This document shows positions 35,930 to 44,047 of a DNA stretch of 64,000 bases, one piece after another. The notes beneath the pieces were generated by a model. It was not told the DNA's origin and searched no databases. It saw only the letters and a list, made by a program, of their open reading frames with translations. Position 1 is the stretch's first letter, and the number at the start of each line of letters is the position of its first letter. The position numbers and the translations under genes were made by a program. Source of the stretch: Alphaproteobacteria bacterium (GTDB taxonomy: Bacteria > Pseudomonadota > Alphaproteobacteria > Micropepsales > Micropepsaceae); the NCBI GenBank assembly GCA_947475445.1, contig CANJLC010000010.1, forward strand, positions 1 to 64,000. The letters run 5' to 3'.

Positions 35930-36342
35930 AGCGCGCCGCGGATTTTTGCCGCGACAGGCTCAAGCGTCCTGGCATCCACCATGTCGCGTGCATGAAGGTG
36001 CATGTCCACGCCATCACTGCGCGGGATGACATGGAAATGGACATGGAACACGCTTTGGCCGGCAGGCGCGCCATTGAGCTGGGCCAGCATCACACCGGGC
36101 GCACCCAGGCCCTTTTTCACCGCCTTGGCGATTTTCCGGGTGGTGGCAATCAGGGCGGCGGCGCCGTCCGGTGACAGGTCCAGGATGTTTTCCGCTGCTT
36201 CCTTGGAAATGACCAGCGCATGGCCTTCGGCTTGCGGCATCACATCCATGAAGGCGAGCGTCTTGTCGTCCTCGAACAGTTTTACGCAGGGAATTTCGCC
36301 GCGCAGAATCCTGGCGAAGATGTTGTTGTTGTCGTAGGCCAT
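35926..36342 (-). CDS. HIT (histidine triad) family protein
   Basis: HIT proteins are nucleotide hydrolases or transferases, often splitting adenosine phosphoramidates. The 138-residue protein begins MAYDNNNIFARILRGEIPC and has the triad HVHFHVIPR with the catalytic central His near residue 103. This is the HinT-like bacterial branch. It starts one base after the stop of the FemAB-like gene, so it belongs to the same leftward transcript. Substrate unknown. Confidence 0.93.
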   Translation of the reverse strand: MAYDNNNIFARILRGEIPCVKLFEDDKTLAFMDVMPQAEGHALVISKEAAENILDLSPDGAAALIATTRKIAKAVKKGLGAPGVMLAQLNGAPAGQSVFHVHFHVIPRSDGVDMHLHARDMVDARTLEPVAAKIRGAL

Positions 36343-36343
36343 T

Positions 36344-37489
36344 CTAGGCTCCCTTTTTGAACGGACCTTGCGCGGCCAGTTCATCGATATTGTCTGCGAT
36401 AGCCGCCCGTTCCTGGGCGAGATAGGCATCCACCGCCCGCGCCAGCCCCGGATGGGCGATCATGTGCGCGCTGCGTGTTTCCTCGGGCATGTAACCGCGC
36501 AGCAATTTGTGCACGCCCTGGGCGCCGGCTTCAACCTTGGAGAGGCCGCGCGCAATGGCAAAATCGATGGCCTGGTAATAGCAGGTCTCGAAATGCAGGA
36601 AGGGGAGGTATTCGGTCGAACCCCAGTTGCGGCCGAACAATGTGCCGTCGCCGAACAGGTTGAGGGCGCCGGCAATCGTCCGGCCATCCTGCCTGGCCAT
36701 CACCAGCAATATCTGGTCCGCCATGCTGCTTCCGATGCGGCTGAAGAAATCGCGGGTGAGGTAAGGGTGCCCCCATTTGCGGCTGCCGGTATCGGTATAG
36801 AAAGCGAAGAACTGGTCCCAATCTGCCTCAGTTATGTCGCTGCCGGTGAGATGCTCGAACGTGATGCCGGCGTCGCGGACGCTGGCGCGTTCCTTGCGCA
36901 AATTCTTGCGCTTGGCTGATGACAGGCGGGAAAGGAAATCCTCGAAATCGCGGTAACCTTCATTCTTCCAGTGAAACTGGCGGTCGGTGCGCAGGAGGTA
37001 ACCAGCGTCGCCCGCCGCCTGCCATTCCGCTTCGGTGAGAAAGGTGATGTGCAGCGAAGACGCACCCAGCTGGCGCACCGCATTTTTTCCGGCCTCGAGC
37101 ATGGCTGGCATGGCCTCGGCCGGCGCCAGCAAGCGGCGTCCCGTGACGGGCGTGAAGGGCACGGCGCATTGCAGCTTGGGATAATAATCGCCGCCTGCCC
37201 GCTCCAGGGCATCAGCCCAGGCATGATCGAAAACATATTCGCCCTGGCTGTGGTTCTTGAGGTAGAGCGGCATCAGCCCCACGGCCTGGCCGTCTTTTTC
37301 CAGCATCAGGTGGCAAGCCTGCCAGCCATTGTGCACCGAGGCGGAGCCAGACTCTTCCAGCGCGGCGAAGAATTCATGCTGGGTGAAGGGGTGAGGGCAG
37401 GCTGCGGCTTGCGGATTGGCGAGGGCATTCCAGGCGCCGCGGCCAATCTCGGCGGCGCTTGATGCCAGCCGCGCGCGAAATTCGCTCAT
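36344..37489 (-). CDS. FemAB-like / GNAT-fold protein (DUF482, PF04339 type)
   Basis: The 381-residue protein contains FTQHEFFAALEESGSAS near residue 35, GYVFDHAW-like sequence (YVFDHAWADALERAGGDYYP), KLQCAVPFTPVTGRRLL and, in the second half, WGSTEYLPFLHFETCYYQAI and EAGAQGVHKLLRGYMP. These mark the family once called DUF482, assigned to the acyltransferase (GNAT/FemAB) fold and sometimes annotated as peptidoglycan-related. The true substrate is not known. It overlaps the RidA gene by four bases and precedes the HIT gene by one base, an arrangement suggesting a shared transcript. Confidence 0.85.
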   Translation of the reverse strand: MSEFRARLASSAAEIGRGAWNALANPQAAACPHPFTQHEFFAALEESGSASVHNGWQACHLMLEKDGQAVGLMPLYLKNHSQGEYVFDHAWADALERAGGDYYPKLQCAVPFTPVTGRRLLAPAEAMPAMLEAGKNAVRQLGASSLHITFLTEAEWQAAGDAGYLLRTDRQFHWKNEGYRDFEDFLSRLSSAKRKNLRKERASVRDAGITFEHLTGSDITEADWDQFFAFYTDTGSRKWGHPYLTRDFFSRIGSSMADQILLVMARQDGRTIAGALNLFGDGTLFGRNWGSTEYLPFLHFETCYYQAIDFAIARGLSKVEAGAQGVHKLLRGYMPEETRSAHMIAHPGLARAVDAYLAQERAAIADNIDELAAQGPFKKGA

Positions 37490-37950
37490 GAAATCTCGAA
37501 CAGGCCTTCCACTTCCACCGAGACGCCGCGCGGCAGCGAACTGGCACCCACTGCGGCGCGGGCATGCCTGCCGTCATCGCCCATCAGCTGGACGATGAAA
37601 TCCGACGCGCCATTGGCGACTTCCGGGTGACGGGTGAAATCAGGGGTGGCATTGACGAAGACCCCCAGCCGCAAGCAACGCCGCGCGCGGTTCAGGTCGC
37701 CGCCGCAGGCCTGCTTCAGCTGGGCAATCAGGTTGAGGGCGCAAAGCTGTGCCGCCGCCCTGGCGTCCTCCAGCGAAATATCCGCCCCCAGCCTGCCGAT
37801 AAAGCGCGGCTCGCCGTCCGCGACCGGAATCTGGCCGGAAATGAAAACCAGATTGCCGCTGATGGTGTAGGGAATATAACTGGCGACCGGCACCGGCGGG
37901 TCGGGAAGCTGGATTCCAAGCCCGGTCAGGCGCTGTTCGATCTTTGACAT
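37486..37950 (-). CDS. RidA family protein (YjgF/YER057c/UK114)
   Basis: RidA proteins hydrolyse reactive enamines and imines. The 154-residue protein has YIPYTISGNLVFISGQIPV, AAAQLCALNLIAQLKQACGG and the C-terminal ARAAVGASSLPRGVSVEVEG, in which the Arg corresponds to the catalytic arginine position of RidA (ARxxVGxxxLP). It is longer than E. coli RidA (128) and fits the Rid subfamily that lies with such operons; exact activity is not certain. It is the promoter-proximal gene of the leftward group with the FemAB-like and HIT genes. Confidence 0.88.
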   Translation of the reverse strand: MSKIEQRLTGLGIQLPDPPVPVASYIPYTISGNLVFISGQIPVADGEPRFIGRLGADISLEDARAAAQLCALNLIAQLKQACGGDLNRARRCLRLGVFVNATPDFTRHPEVANGASDFIVQLMGDDGRHARAAVGASSLPRGVSVEVEGLFEIS

Positions 37951-37983
37951 GGCGTGACTATAGGCTGGCCCGCGCGTTTTTGG

Positions 37984-39246
37984 CTAGCGCCGCAGGCCGC
38001 GTCCCTTGCCAACCGATGCGCCGCCGAATTTGCCGCGTATCTTGTCCATCGCCCGTTCCGCCGCCGCGCGCTTGTCATTCTGGGGGTCGATCAGGCTGCC
38101 GGGATCGGCCTGCGTTCCCGGCGCCAGGTTGGTCAGGCCCACGCCCAGCAGGCGAAAGCGCGTGCCGTCGGCTTCGCGTTTCAGCGCGGCCTGGGCGGTG
38201 CGGAAAATCCGGTCAGCCAATTGCGTTGGCGCGTCCAGCGAGGCACTGCGGGTGCGCAGGCGAAAATCCGCCGTCTTGAGTTTCAGCACGATGGTGCGGC
38301 CGGCAAGGCCATGGGACTTGGCGCGGGCGGAGACGCGCTCGGCCTGCCGCCACAAAATCTTTTCCAGCTCGTCCAGCCGGGCAATGTTTTTCTCGAAGGT
38401 GATCTCGGAGGAAATCGTCTTCATTTCGCCGCCTGGGTCCACGGCGCGGCTGTCCTGGGCCTTGGCGATGCGCGCCAGCCACAGGCCGGTGGCACCATAA
38501 CGGTTGGCGAGCTCGCGCGGCTGCGCCCCCGCAAGGTCGCCGATGGTGGCGAAACCGTCACGCTCCAGCTTGCCCGCCAGCACCTTGCCGGCGCCGCGAA
38601 TGACGCTGACCGGCTTGTCGCGCAGGAAGGATATGGCCTCCGCCTTGCCGATCACGGCAAAGCCGCGCGGCTTGTCGATCTCGGATGCCAGCTTGGCGAG
38701 GAATTTGTTGTAGGACAGGCCCACCGACACGGTAATGCCGATTTCCTGTTCAATCCGTGCCTGCAGGGCGGCCATGGTGCGGGCCGGGGAGCGGCCCTGC
38801 ATTTTCTGCGTGCCGGACAGGTCCAGATAGGCTTCGTCCAGCGACAAAGGCTCCACCAGCGGCGTCAGTTCCTGCATGAAGCCGCGTATCTGTTTCGCTA
38901 TCGCCGAATAATGGCTGTGGCGTGGTTTCAGGATCACGGCCTGGGGGCAGAGTTTTTTTGCCTGGAACATGGGCATGGCGGAGCGCACGCCATATTTGCG
39001 CGCGATATAGCAGCAGGTGGAAACCACGCCGCGTGTTTCGCCGCCCACGATCAGCGGCTTGTCCTTGAGCGAGGGGTCGTCGCGTTTTTCGATGGCGGCA
39101 TAGAAGGCATCGCAATCCATATGGGCGATGGCGAGTTCATCAAGCTCGGGGTGGGCCAGGATGCGCGTGCTGCCGCAACTGGGGCAAGGCTCGCCCGCCG
39201 CGGCATCGGCCAGGCAATCGCGGCAGAAGGCAGGCCAATGCGTCAT
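37984..39246 (-). CDS. dinB: DNA polymerase IV (DinB) with N-terminal zinc finger
   Basis: DinB is a Y-family translesion polymerase. The 420-residue protein has the catalytic Asp in AHMDCDAFYAAIEKRDDPS and the SLDEAYLDLSG motif, then YNKFLAKLASEIDKP and the little-finger domain. The first 30 residues add a CxxC-type finger (FCRDCLADAAAGEPCPSCGS), a feature of some alphaproteobacterial DinB proteins. The C-terminal end lacks an obvious beta-clamp QL(S/D)LF motif, though the basic tail is present. Its start overlaps the stop of the ROK gene (ATGA), so the two are coupled. Confidence 0.95.
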   Translation of the reverse strand: MTHWPAFCRDCLADAAAGEPCPSCGSTRILAHPELDELAIAHMDCDAFYAAIEKRDDPSLKDKPLIVGGETRGVVSTCCYIARKYGVRSAMPMFQAKKLCPQAVILKPRHSHYSAIAKQIRGFMQELTPLVEPLSLDEAYLDLSGTQKMQGRSPARTMAALQARIEQEIGITVSVGLSYNKFLAKLASEIDKPRGFAVIGKAEAISFLRDKPVSVIRGAGKVLAGKLERDGFATIGDLAGAQPRELANRYGATGLWLARIAKAQDSRAVDPGGEMKTISSEITFEKNIARLDELEKILWRQAERVSARAKSHGLAGRTIVLKLKTADFRLRTRSASLDAPTQLADRIFRTAQAALKREADGTRFRLLGVGLTNLAPGTQADPGSLIDPQNDKRAAAERAMDKIRGKFGGASVGKGRGLRR

Positions 39247-40127
39247 TGGGGAGCGAGCCAGGCCGCGCCGCGCACCCCACTGGAGTCGCCATGGCGGTTG
39301 CGCAGGATTTTCGGCGGCGCTTCGACATGGAAAGCATGCTGCTGCACCAGGGGCGGCAGGTCGCGATAAAGGCTTGCGATGTTCGATAGTCCGCCGCCCA
39401 GCACGATGACATCGGGATCGACGATATTGACCACCAGCGCCAGGGCGCGGGCGAAGCGGTCAGTGAAACGCGCGATGGCGGCTTTTGCCAGCGGGTCATC
39501 GGACACGGCAATCTGGTCGGCGCTGAGTTTTTGGTCGCCGGAAAAGTCGGCGGACAGCGCCGGTCCGCTGATCCAGCTTTCGATGCAGCCATGCTTGCCG
39601 CACCAGCATTGTGGCGCCGCGGCCCATTCTTCTGCGCTGGCGTCGGGCAGGGGGTTGTGCCCCCACTCCCCGGTGAGGCCGTGCGGGCCGGACAGCAGTT
39701 TGCCATGCGCCGCGATGCCGCCCCCGATCCCGGTGCCGGCAATGACGCCGAACACCAGGCCCGCGCCGGCGGCCGCCCCGTCCGTGGCTTCCGACATCAC
39801 GAAGCAGTTGGCGTCATTTTCCAGCGCGATCCTGCGCCTCAGTTGGGCTTCGAGGTCCTGGCGGAGCGGCTTGCCGTTAAGCCAGGTGGAATTGGCATTC
39901 TTGACCAGTCCGGTCACACGGCTGACACAGCCGGGTATCGCCACCCCGATGCCCTTTTGTGGCCCGGCCACGGCTTCGGCATGATCAACCAGCCCGGCAA
40001 TGGCGGCCAGGGTCGCGTGGTAGTCGCCCCGGGGCGTCAGAACCCTTTCGCGAAATATCTCGGCCCCGGCGTCATCCAGCGCCACCGCTTCGATCTTGGT
40101 GCCTCCCAGGTCTATTCCAACCGGCAT
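39243..40127 (-). CDS. ROK family sugar kinase
   Basis: ROK kinases phosphorylate hexoses such as fructose, glucose or N-acetylglucosamine. The 294-residue protein has the ATP-binding PVGIDLGGTKIEAVALDD, the catalytic region ENDANCFVMSEATDGAAAG and GVIAGTGIGGGIAAHGKL, and the zinc site GEWGHNPLP plus CWCGKHGCIE. The sequence resembles Mak/fructokinase and NagK; the sugar cannot be fixed by eye. I start at the ATG sharing one base with the upstream stop (TGATG). Confidence 0.9.
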   Translation of the reverse strand: MPVGIDLGGTKIEAVALDDAGAEIFRERVLTPRGDYHATLAAIAGLVDHAEAVAGPQKGIGVAIPGCVSRVTGLVKNANSTWLNGKPLRQDLEAQLRRRIALENDANCFVMSEATDGAAAGAGLVFGVIAGTGIGGGIAAHGKLLSGPHGLTGEWGHNPLPDASAEEWAAAPQCWCGKHGCIESWISGPALSADFSGDQKLSADQIAVSDDPLAKAAIARFTDRFARALALVVNIVDPDVIVLGGGLSNIASLYRDLPPLVQQHAFHVEAPPKILRNRHGDSSGVRGAAWLAPQ

Positions 40128-40402
40128 CAAGACTCCGGATCCAGCGCGCGGCGGGCGCTGTGCAGTGAGGCCGCCGCTGTTCCACTGCTTTCACAGAAAT
40201 TGAGCAGAAGGTCCTCATGGGCCAGCAGAAAATCAATTATCGCTACCGCCAGGCCGGGGCTGCCGGCGGCCTCGCGCAAGTCAGCGGCCTCCACACCGGA
40301 GGCCACAAGGAATCGCTCAATCCCGGCAGGCTCTGAAACCAGCCAGGAAAGCGCCTCCAAACCCAGAATTTCCGCCCTTTCCGGGCTCATTGAGGCTGGC
40401 AT
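40127..40402 (-). CDS. DUF3572 family protein
   Basis: The 91-residue product resembles the alphaproteobacterial DUF3572 family: [23 protein letters not shown], then [21 protein letters not shown] and [18 protein letters not shown]. It is a small, acidic, probably helical cytoplasmic protein of unknown function. ATG choices at [12 protein letters not shown] (used) or MSPERAEI differ by four residues. It is divergent from divK, a neighbourhood I recall as frequent in this class, and coupled to the ROK gene. Confidence 0.8.
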   Translation of the reverse strand: MPASMSPERAEILGLEALSWLVSEPAGIERFLVASGVEAADLREAAGSPGLAVAIIDFLLAHEDLLLNFCESSGTAAASLHSARRALDPES

Positions 40403-40501
40403 CGTCAAGACCACGTTAAGACCTTGTCCTTAATACTGTGCATCCAGGGAAGTCTGCCATCCCAGGGGTCGCCCATCATGCCCGGGCCGGAGAATGAAGT
40501 C

Positions 40502-40876
40502 ATGGACGCGAGAACAAAAACCGTTCTGATCGTGGAAGACAATGAGCTCAACATGAAGCTCTTCCATGATTTGCTGGATGCGCATGGCTACAACATCCTG
40601 CAGACCAAGGATGGCATGGAAGCGCTGGACATCGCCCGCGAACACCATCCCGACCTGATCCTGATGGACATCCAGCTGCCGGAAGTGTCCGGCCTGGAAG
40701 TGACCAAATGGCTCAAGGAAGATGACGCCCTCAAATCCATTCCCGTCGTCGCCGTAACCGCTTTCGCGATGAAGGGCGATGAGGATGTGATCCGCCAGGG
40801 CGGCTGCGAAGCTTATATCTCCAAACCCATCTCCGTCACCGGCTTTCTGGAAACCGTTCGCCGTTTCATTGGATAA
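40502..40876 (+). CDS. divK: Cell-cycle response regulator DivK
   Basis: DivK is the single-domain receiver that controls DivJ/PleC/DivL and hence CtrA activity. The 124-residue protein is very close to Caulobacter Div[41 protein letters not shown] with the phospho-acceptor Asp at residue 56, and [20 protein letters not shown]. The start [13 protein letters not shown] matches the family N-terminus; an upstream in-frame ATG adds eight residues. pleD follows after three bases, the conserved divK-pleD operon. Confidence 0.97.
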   Translation: MDARTKTVLIVEDNELNMKLFHDLLDAHGYNILQTKDGMEALDIAREHHPDLILMDIQLPEVSGLEVTKWLKEDDALKSIPVVAVTAFAMKGDEDVIRQGGCEAYISKPISVTGFLETVRRFIG

Positions 40877-40879
40877 ATC

Positions 40880-42250
40880 ATGACGGCCCGCGTCCTTGTC
40901 GTCGATGACATACTTTCCAACGTCAAGCTTCTCGAAGCGAAGTTGACGGCGGAGTATTTCGACGTCGTCACCGCCTTCAACGGTTTGGAGTGCCTGGCCA
41001 AGGTGGCCGAGGCGGCGCCCGACATCGTGCTGCTGGACGTGATGATGCCCGGCATGGACGGCTTTGAAGTCTGCCGCCGCATCAAGGCCGATCCCAAGAC
41101 CGCGCATGTGCCCGTCGTCATGGTCACCGCGCTGGACCAGCCCTCCGACCGTGTTGCCGGCCTGGAAGCGGGCGCCGACGATTTCCTCACCAAGCCGGTG
41201 GACGACGCCGCCCTGTTCGCGCGGGTGCGTTCGCTGGTGCGGCTGAAGATGATGACCGACGAGTTGCGCATGCGCGAGAATACCGGCCAGGGCATGGGCC
41301 TGATCGATCCCGCCGAGGCGATGACCGATTCCACCCATTCCGGCCGCATCCTGGTGATCGAGGACCGCGCCGAATCCGCTGCATGGTTTTCCTCCGCGCT
41401 GGAGCCGATGCACGAAGTCACCAGCGTCGACACCTTCGAAGAAGCCATGGTGCGCGTCAAAGGCGGCGATCCCGACCTGGTCGTGGTTTCGCTGGGCATG
41501 CGCCGCTTTGACGGCTTGCGCCTTTGCTCGCAATTGCGCTCGCTGCCGGAAGGCCGCAACGTTCCCATCCTGGTGGTGGTGTCCGACGGCGACCACCGCA
41601 AGCTGACCCAGGCGCTGGAAATGGGCGTCAACGACTATCTCACCCGCCCCGTGGACAAGAATGAACTGGTGGCGCGGGTGCGCACCCAGCTGCGCAAGAA
41701 GCGCTATGCCGACCGTCTGCGCCACAATGTGCAATTGTCGCTGGAAATGGCGATCACCGACCAGCTCACCGGGCTGCATAACCGCCGCTACATGAGCCGT
41801 CACCTTGATAACCTGGTGGAAACCGCCAAGAAAAGCGGCAAGCCCATCGCCTTCGTCATCATGGATATCGATTACTTCAAGGCCGTCAACGACACCTATG
41901 GCCATGACATCGGCGACGAAGTGCTGAAGGAATTTGCCGCCCGAATCGCCGCCAATGTGCGCGGCATCGACCTGGCCTGCCGCTATGGCGGCGAGGAATT
42001 CGTGGTTGTGATGCCCGATACCGATGTCGCCTTCGCCATCCAGGTGTCCGAGCGCCTGCGCCATTCCATCGAAACCACGCCGTTCCCCATCAGCCGCGAT
42101 CCCAAGACGCTCAAGCTGACCATATCCATCGGTATTGCCGGTTCGGAAGGGGAAAGCGACAGCGCCAACGCGCTGCTGCACCGCGCCGACCAGGCGCTGT
42201 ATCGCGCCAAGCGCACCGGGCGCAACAAGGTCGTCGCCGACGCGGCCTAG
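40880..42250 (+). CDS. pleD: Diguanylate cyclase response regulator PleD
   Basis: PleD makes cyclic di-GMP at the stalked pole in Caulobacter. The 456-residue protein has REC1 (phospho-acceptor Asp53 in PDIVLLDVMMPGMDG), REC2 (about 152-275) and a GGDEF domain from about 290. The active site reads GGEEF, and the inhibitory I-site RxxD is present as RGID five residues before it. In REC2 the acceptor position is Ser (PDLVVVSLGMRRFDG), so REC2 is an adaptor, as known for the family. Phosphorylation of REC1 would drive dimerisation. Confidence 0.97.
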   Translation: MTARVLVVDDILSNVKLLEAKLTAEYFDVVTAFNGLECLAKVAEAAPDIVLLDVMMPGMDGFEVCRRIKADPKTAHVPVVMVTALDQPSDRVAGLEAGADDFLTKPVDDAALFARVRSLVRLKMMTDELRMRENTGQGMGLIDPAEAMTDSTHSGRILVIEDRAESAAWFSSALEPMHEVTSVDTFEEAMVRVKGGDPDLVVVSLGMRRFDGLRLCSQLRSLPEGRNVPILVVVSDGDHRKLTQALEMGVNDYLTRPVDKNELVARVRTQLRKKRYADRLRHNVQLSLEMAITDQLTGLHNRRYMSRHLDNLVETAKKSGKPIAFVIMDIDYFKAVNDTYGHDIGDEVLKEFAARIAANVRGIDLACRYGGEEFVVVMPDTDVAFAIQVSERLRHSIETTPFPISRDPKTLKLTISIGIAGSEGESDSANALLHRADQALYRAKRTGRNKVVADAA

Positions 42251-42255
42251 CCGCA

Positions 42256-42269
42256 CCTGTCCGGACAGG
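42256..42269. repeat. 14-bp perfect palindrome after pleD
   Basis: CCTGTCC / GGACAGG lies six bases after the pleD stop and just upstream of a TATAGA sequence that may be the -10 of the crystallin gene. It lacks a T-run, so a role as operator is as likely as an mRNA 3' hairpin. Confidence 0.4.
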
Positions 42270-42303
42270 CTATAGAGATCGCCGCTTCCTGAAAGGAATC
42301 GCC

Positions 42304-42945
42304 ATGCGCTCTGCCTTGTCTGTTCTCGCTGCCGGTCTTGTCCTCTCCTGCGCCTTTATAAATGATGCCATGGCCCAGGGCCGGGGCGGATTGACGGTGT
42401 ATCGGGAGTCCGATTATCGCGGCGACCAGCGCCGGCTGGACCGCGAAGTGCGTGACTTCCGCGACCTCGGTGGCCTCAATGACAAGGTCTCCAGCCTGCG
42501 CGTGGATTCTGGAACGTGGGAATTGTGCGAGGATGCGGATTTCCGCGGCCGCTGCATGACAGTGAACCGCGATGTACAGGACCTGGCGGGAAGCGGCTTT
42601 GATGATCGCCTCTCATCGGCTCGGCCAGTGGCCGACAGGAACCAGCGCGGCGACATGCGCGCAAATGACCGCGGCAATGTCCGCGACAATAATCGCGGCG
42701 GCGGCGTGACGTTATATGCCGATATCAATTATGCGGGCGCCAGCCAGGACGCGGGCGAAAGCCGCGATTTTCGCAACCTGGATTTCAACGATACCCTGTC
42801 CAGCATCCGCATCCGCTCGGGCACCTGGGAGTTCTGCGAAGACGCCGATTTTCGCGGCCGCTGCATGACATTCGACCGGGATGTGCCGTCCCTGGTGCAG
42901 TTCGGACTCAACGACAGGATCTCGTCGATGCGGCGCGTGCGCTAG
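42304..42945 (+). CDS. Secreted two-domain beta/gamma-crystallin protein
   Basis: The 213-residue protein has a signal peptide ending near residue 25 (AGLVLSCAFINDAMAQ) and two crystallin domains (about 28-110 and 133-213) joined by an Arg/Asn/Asp-rich linker. Each domain has two Greek-key motifs (YRESDYRGD; FCEDADFRGRCM). All four N/D-N/D-x-x-S/T-S calcium sites are present: NDKVSS 59-64, DDRLSS 100-105, NDTLSS 162-167 and NDRISS 203-208. Calcium binding is therefore likely; the biological role is unknown. A GAAAGGA site precedes the ATG. It is a monocistronic unit. Confidence 0.88.
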   Translation: MRSALSVLAAGLVLSCAFINDAMAQGRGGLTVYRESDYRGDQRRLDREVRDFRDLGGLNDKVSSLRVDSGTWELCEDADFRGRCMTVNRDVQDLAGSGFDDRLSSARPVADRNQRGDMRANDRGNVRDNNRGGGVTLYADINYAGASQDAGESRDFRNLDFNDTLSSIRIRSGTWEFCEDADFRGRCMTFDRDVPSLVQFGLNDRISSMRRVR

Positions 42946-42954
42946 GCGCGGCCG

Positions 42955-43623
42955 TCAGTCTTCGTCCTCGCCGCCGCTTTCGGGCCCGGTTTCGCCGCTC
43001 ATTTCGAGCGCCTTGTCGATGACCATGGCCAGCACTTCGGGTTCGCGCGCGCCCGATACCGCGATCTTGTTGGCGAACAGCATGGCGGGAACGCCGGTGA
43101 TACCCATCTCGCGCGCCACCTGGTCTTCGCGTTTCACCGTCGCCACATCGGTATCGCTTTCCAGCATGTCGGCCACTTCCGCGCCGTCCATGCCGCACAA
43201 ATCCGCGATGTCGGACAGGGTGCGGATGTCGCTGATATCCTCGCCATTCTCGAAATAGGCGATGAACAGCTTTTCCACCACATCGTCTTGCACACCCAGT
43301 GTTTCCGCCCAGCGGATCAGGCGGTGGGAATTCACCGTGCTGGGTGTGCGCGCAATTGCGGCCCAGTCGAACGCGATGCCTTCCTTGGCGCCTTCGGCGG
43401 CAATGACAGCATGGGCTTCATCCAGCTTTGCGTCAGCGCCGAAGCGGGCGGCCAGGTAAAGGCCGCGGTCCACGCCCTCAGGCGGCACCGAAGCATCCAG
43501 GAAGAACGGGCGGTAGCGCACATCAAAGGCGATGCCCGGACGCATTGCCATGGCGCGGCCCAGCCGTCTCTTGCCAATGAAGCACCAGGGACAGACGGTG
43601 TCGGAGATAAAATCGATTTGCAT
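42955..43623 (-). CDS. DsbA-family oxidoreductase, FrnE-like
   Basis: The 222-residue cytoplasmic protein begins MQIDFISDTVCPWCFIGKRR, with the CPWC redox motif, and contains NSHRLIRWAETLGVQDDVVE and GITGVPAMLFANKIAVSGA, the cis-Pro region. FrnE-type proteins are thiol oxidoreductases linked to oxidative stress and polyketide pathways. The acidic tail (GPESGGEDED) is unusual. It lacks a signal peptide. The gene follows the stop of the next gene upstream without a gap (TAG then ATG), so the pair is one transcript. Confidence 0.9.
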   Translation of the reverse strand: MQIDFISDTVCPWCFIGKRRLGRAMAMRPGIAFDVRYRPFFLDASVPPEGVDRGLYLAARFGADAKLDEAHAVIAAEGAKEGIAFDWAAIARTPSTVNSHRLIRWAETLGVQDDVVEKLFIAYFENGEDISDIRTLSDIADLCGMDGAEVADMLESDTDVATVKREDQVAREMGITGVPAMLFANKIAVSGAREPEVLAMVIDKALEMSGETGPESGGEDED

Positions 43624-44004
43624 CTATTTCAGTATTTGCGTGGTGATTTCGTTGGCGGCGGACACGACCCGCACCGAAACCACGCCGGCGCGCAGGCGCA
43701 GCGTAATCTTGGCAGTGACGGGCAGCAGTGCCTGGATAACCACCTGGCCGGGCGGGGGCGGGGTGGCGATGAATTCCAGGGCCAATATGTGGCTGTCGGT
43801 GGATTTGAGCGGCCGCAGCCGGGCATTGCGCCAGCCTCCGCTGCTCACCGCGCCCCTTGCCTGGATCACGACGCTGCCGCCGGCCTTGGCGGCGGTCAGG
43901 CCGTCCAGGCGGACGATCTGCCGGGGCTGGGCAGGCTTGTCGGCAGCGAAGGCAGGTGATGCCAGCGCAATGCCCATGACAGCCAGGATAAACCCAAAGC
44001 GCAT
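43624..44004 (-). CDS. Small exported protein of unknown function
   Basis: The 126-residue protein has a clear signal peptide (MRFGFILAVMGIALASPAFA, then ADKP). The mature part is rich in Ala, Val and Arg, with VSSGGWRNARLRPLKST and LLPVTAKITLRLRAGVVSVR, predicted all-beta. I do not recognise a family. The ATG follows AAGAGGATCG, a good ribosome-binding site. It lies upstream of and directly abuts the FrnE-like gene; 43 bases separate its start from the stop of xth. A periplasmic role is inferred only from the signal. Confidence 0.6.
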   Translation of the reverse strand: MRFGFILAVMGIALASPAFAADKPAQPRQIVRLDGLTAAKAGGSVVIQARGAVSSGGWRNARLRPLKSTDSHILALEFIATPPPPGQVVIQALLPVTAKITLRLRAGVVSVRVVSAANEITTQILK

Positions 44005-44047
44005 TCGATCCTCTTTGGCGCAATTATAACCGCAATTGCGGCGAGAT

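Noticed and set aside
40416-40433. Two TTAA boxes upstream of divK, resembling a CtrA site
   Set aside because: The spacing is ten bases, whereas CtrA boxes are TTAA-N7-TTAA. Without the right spacing I do not call a CtrA site.
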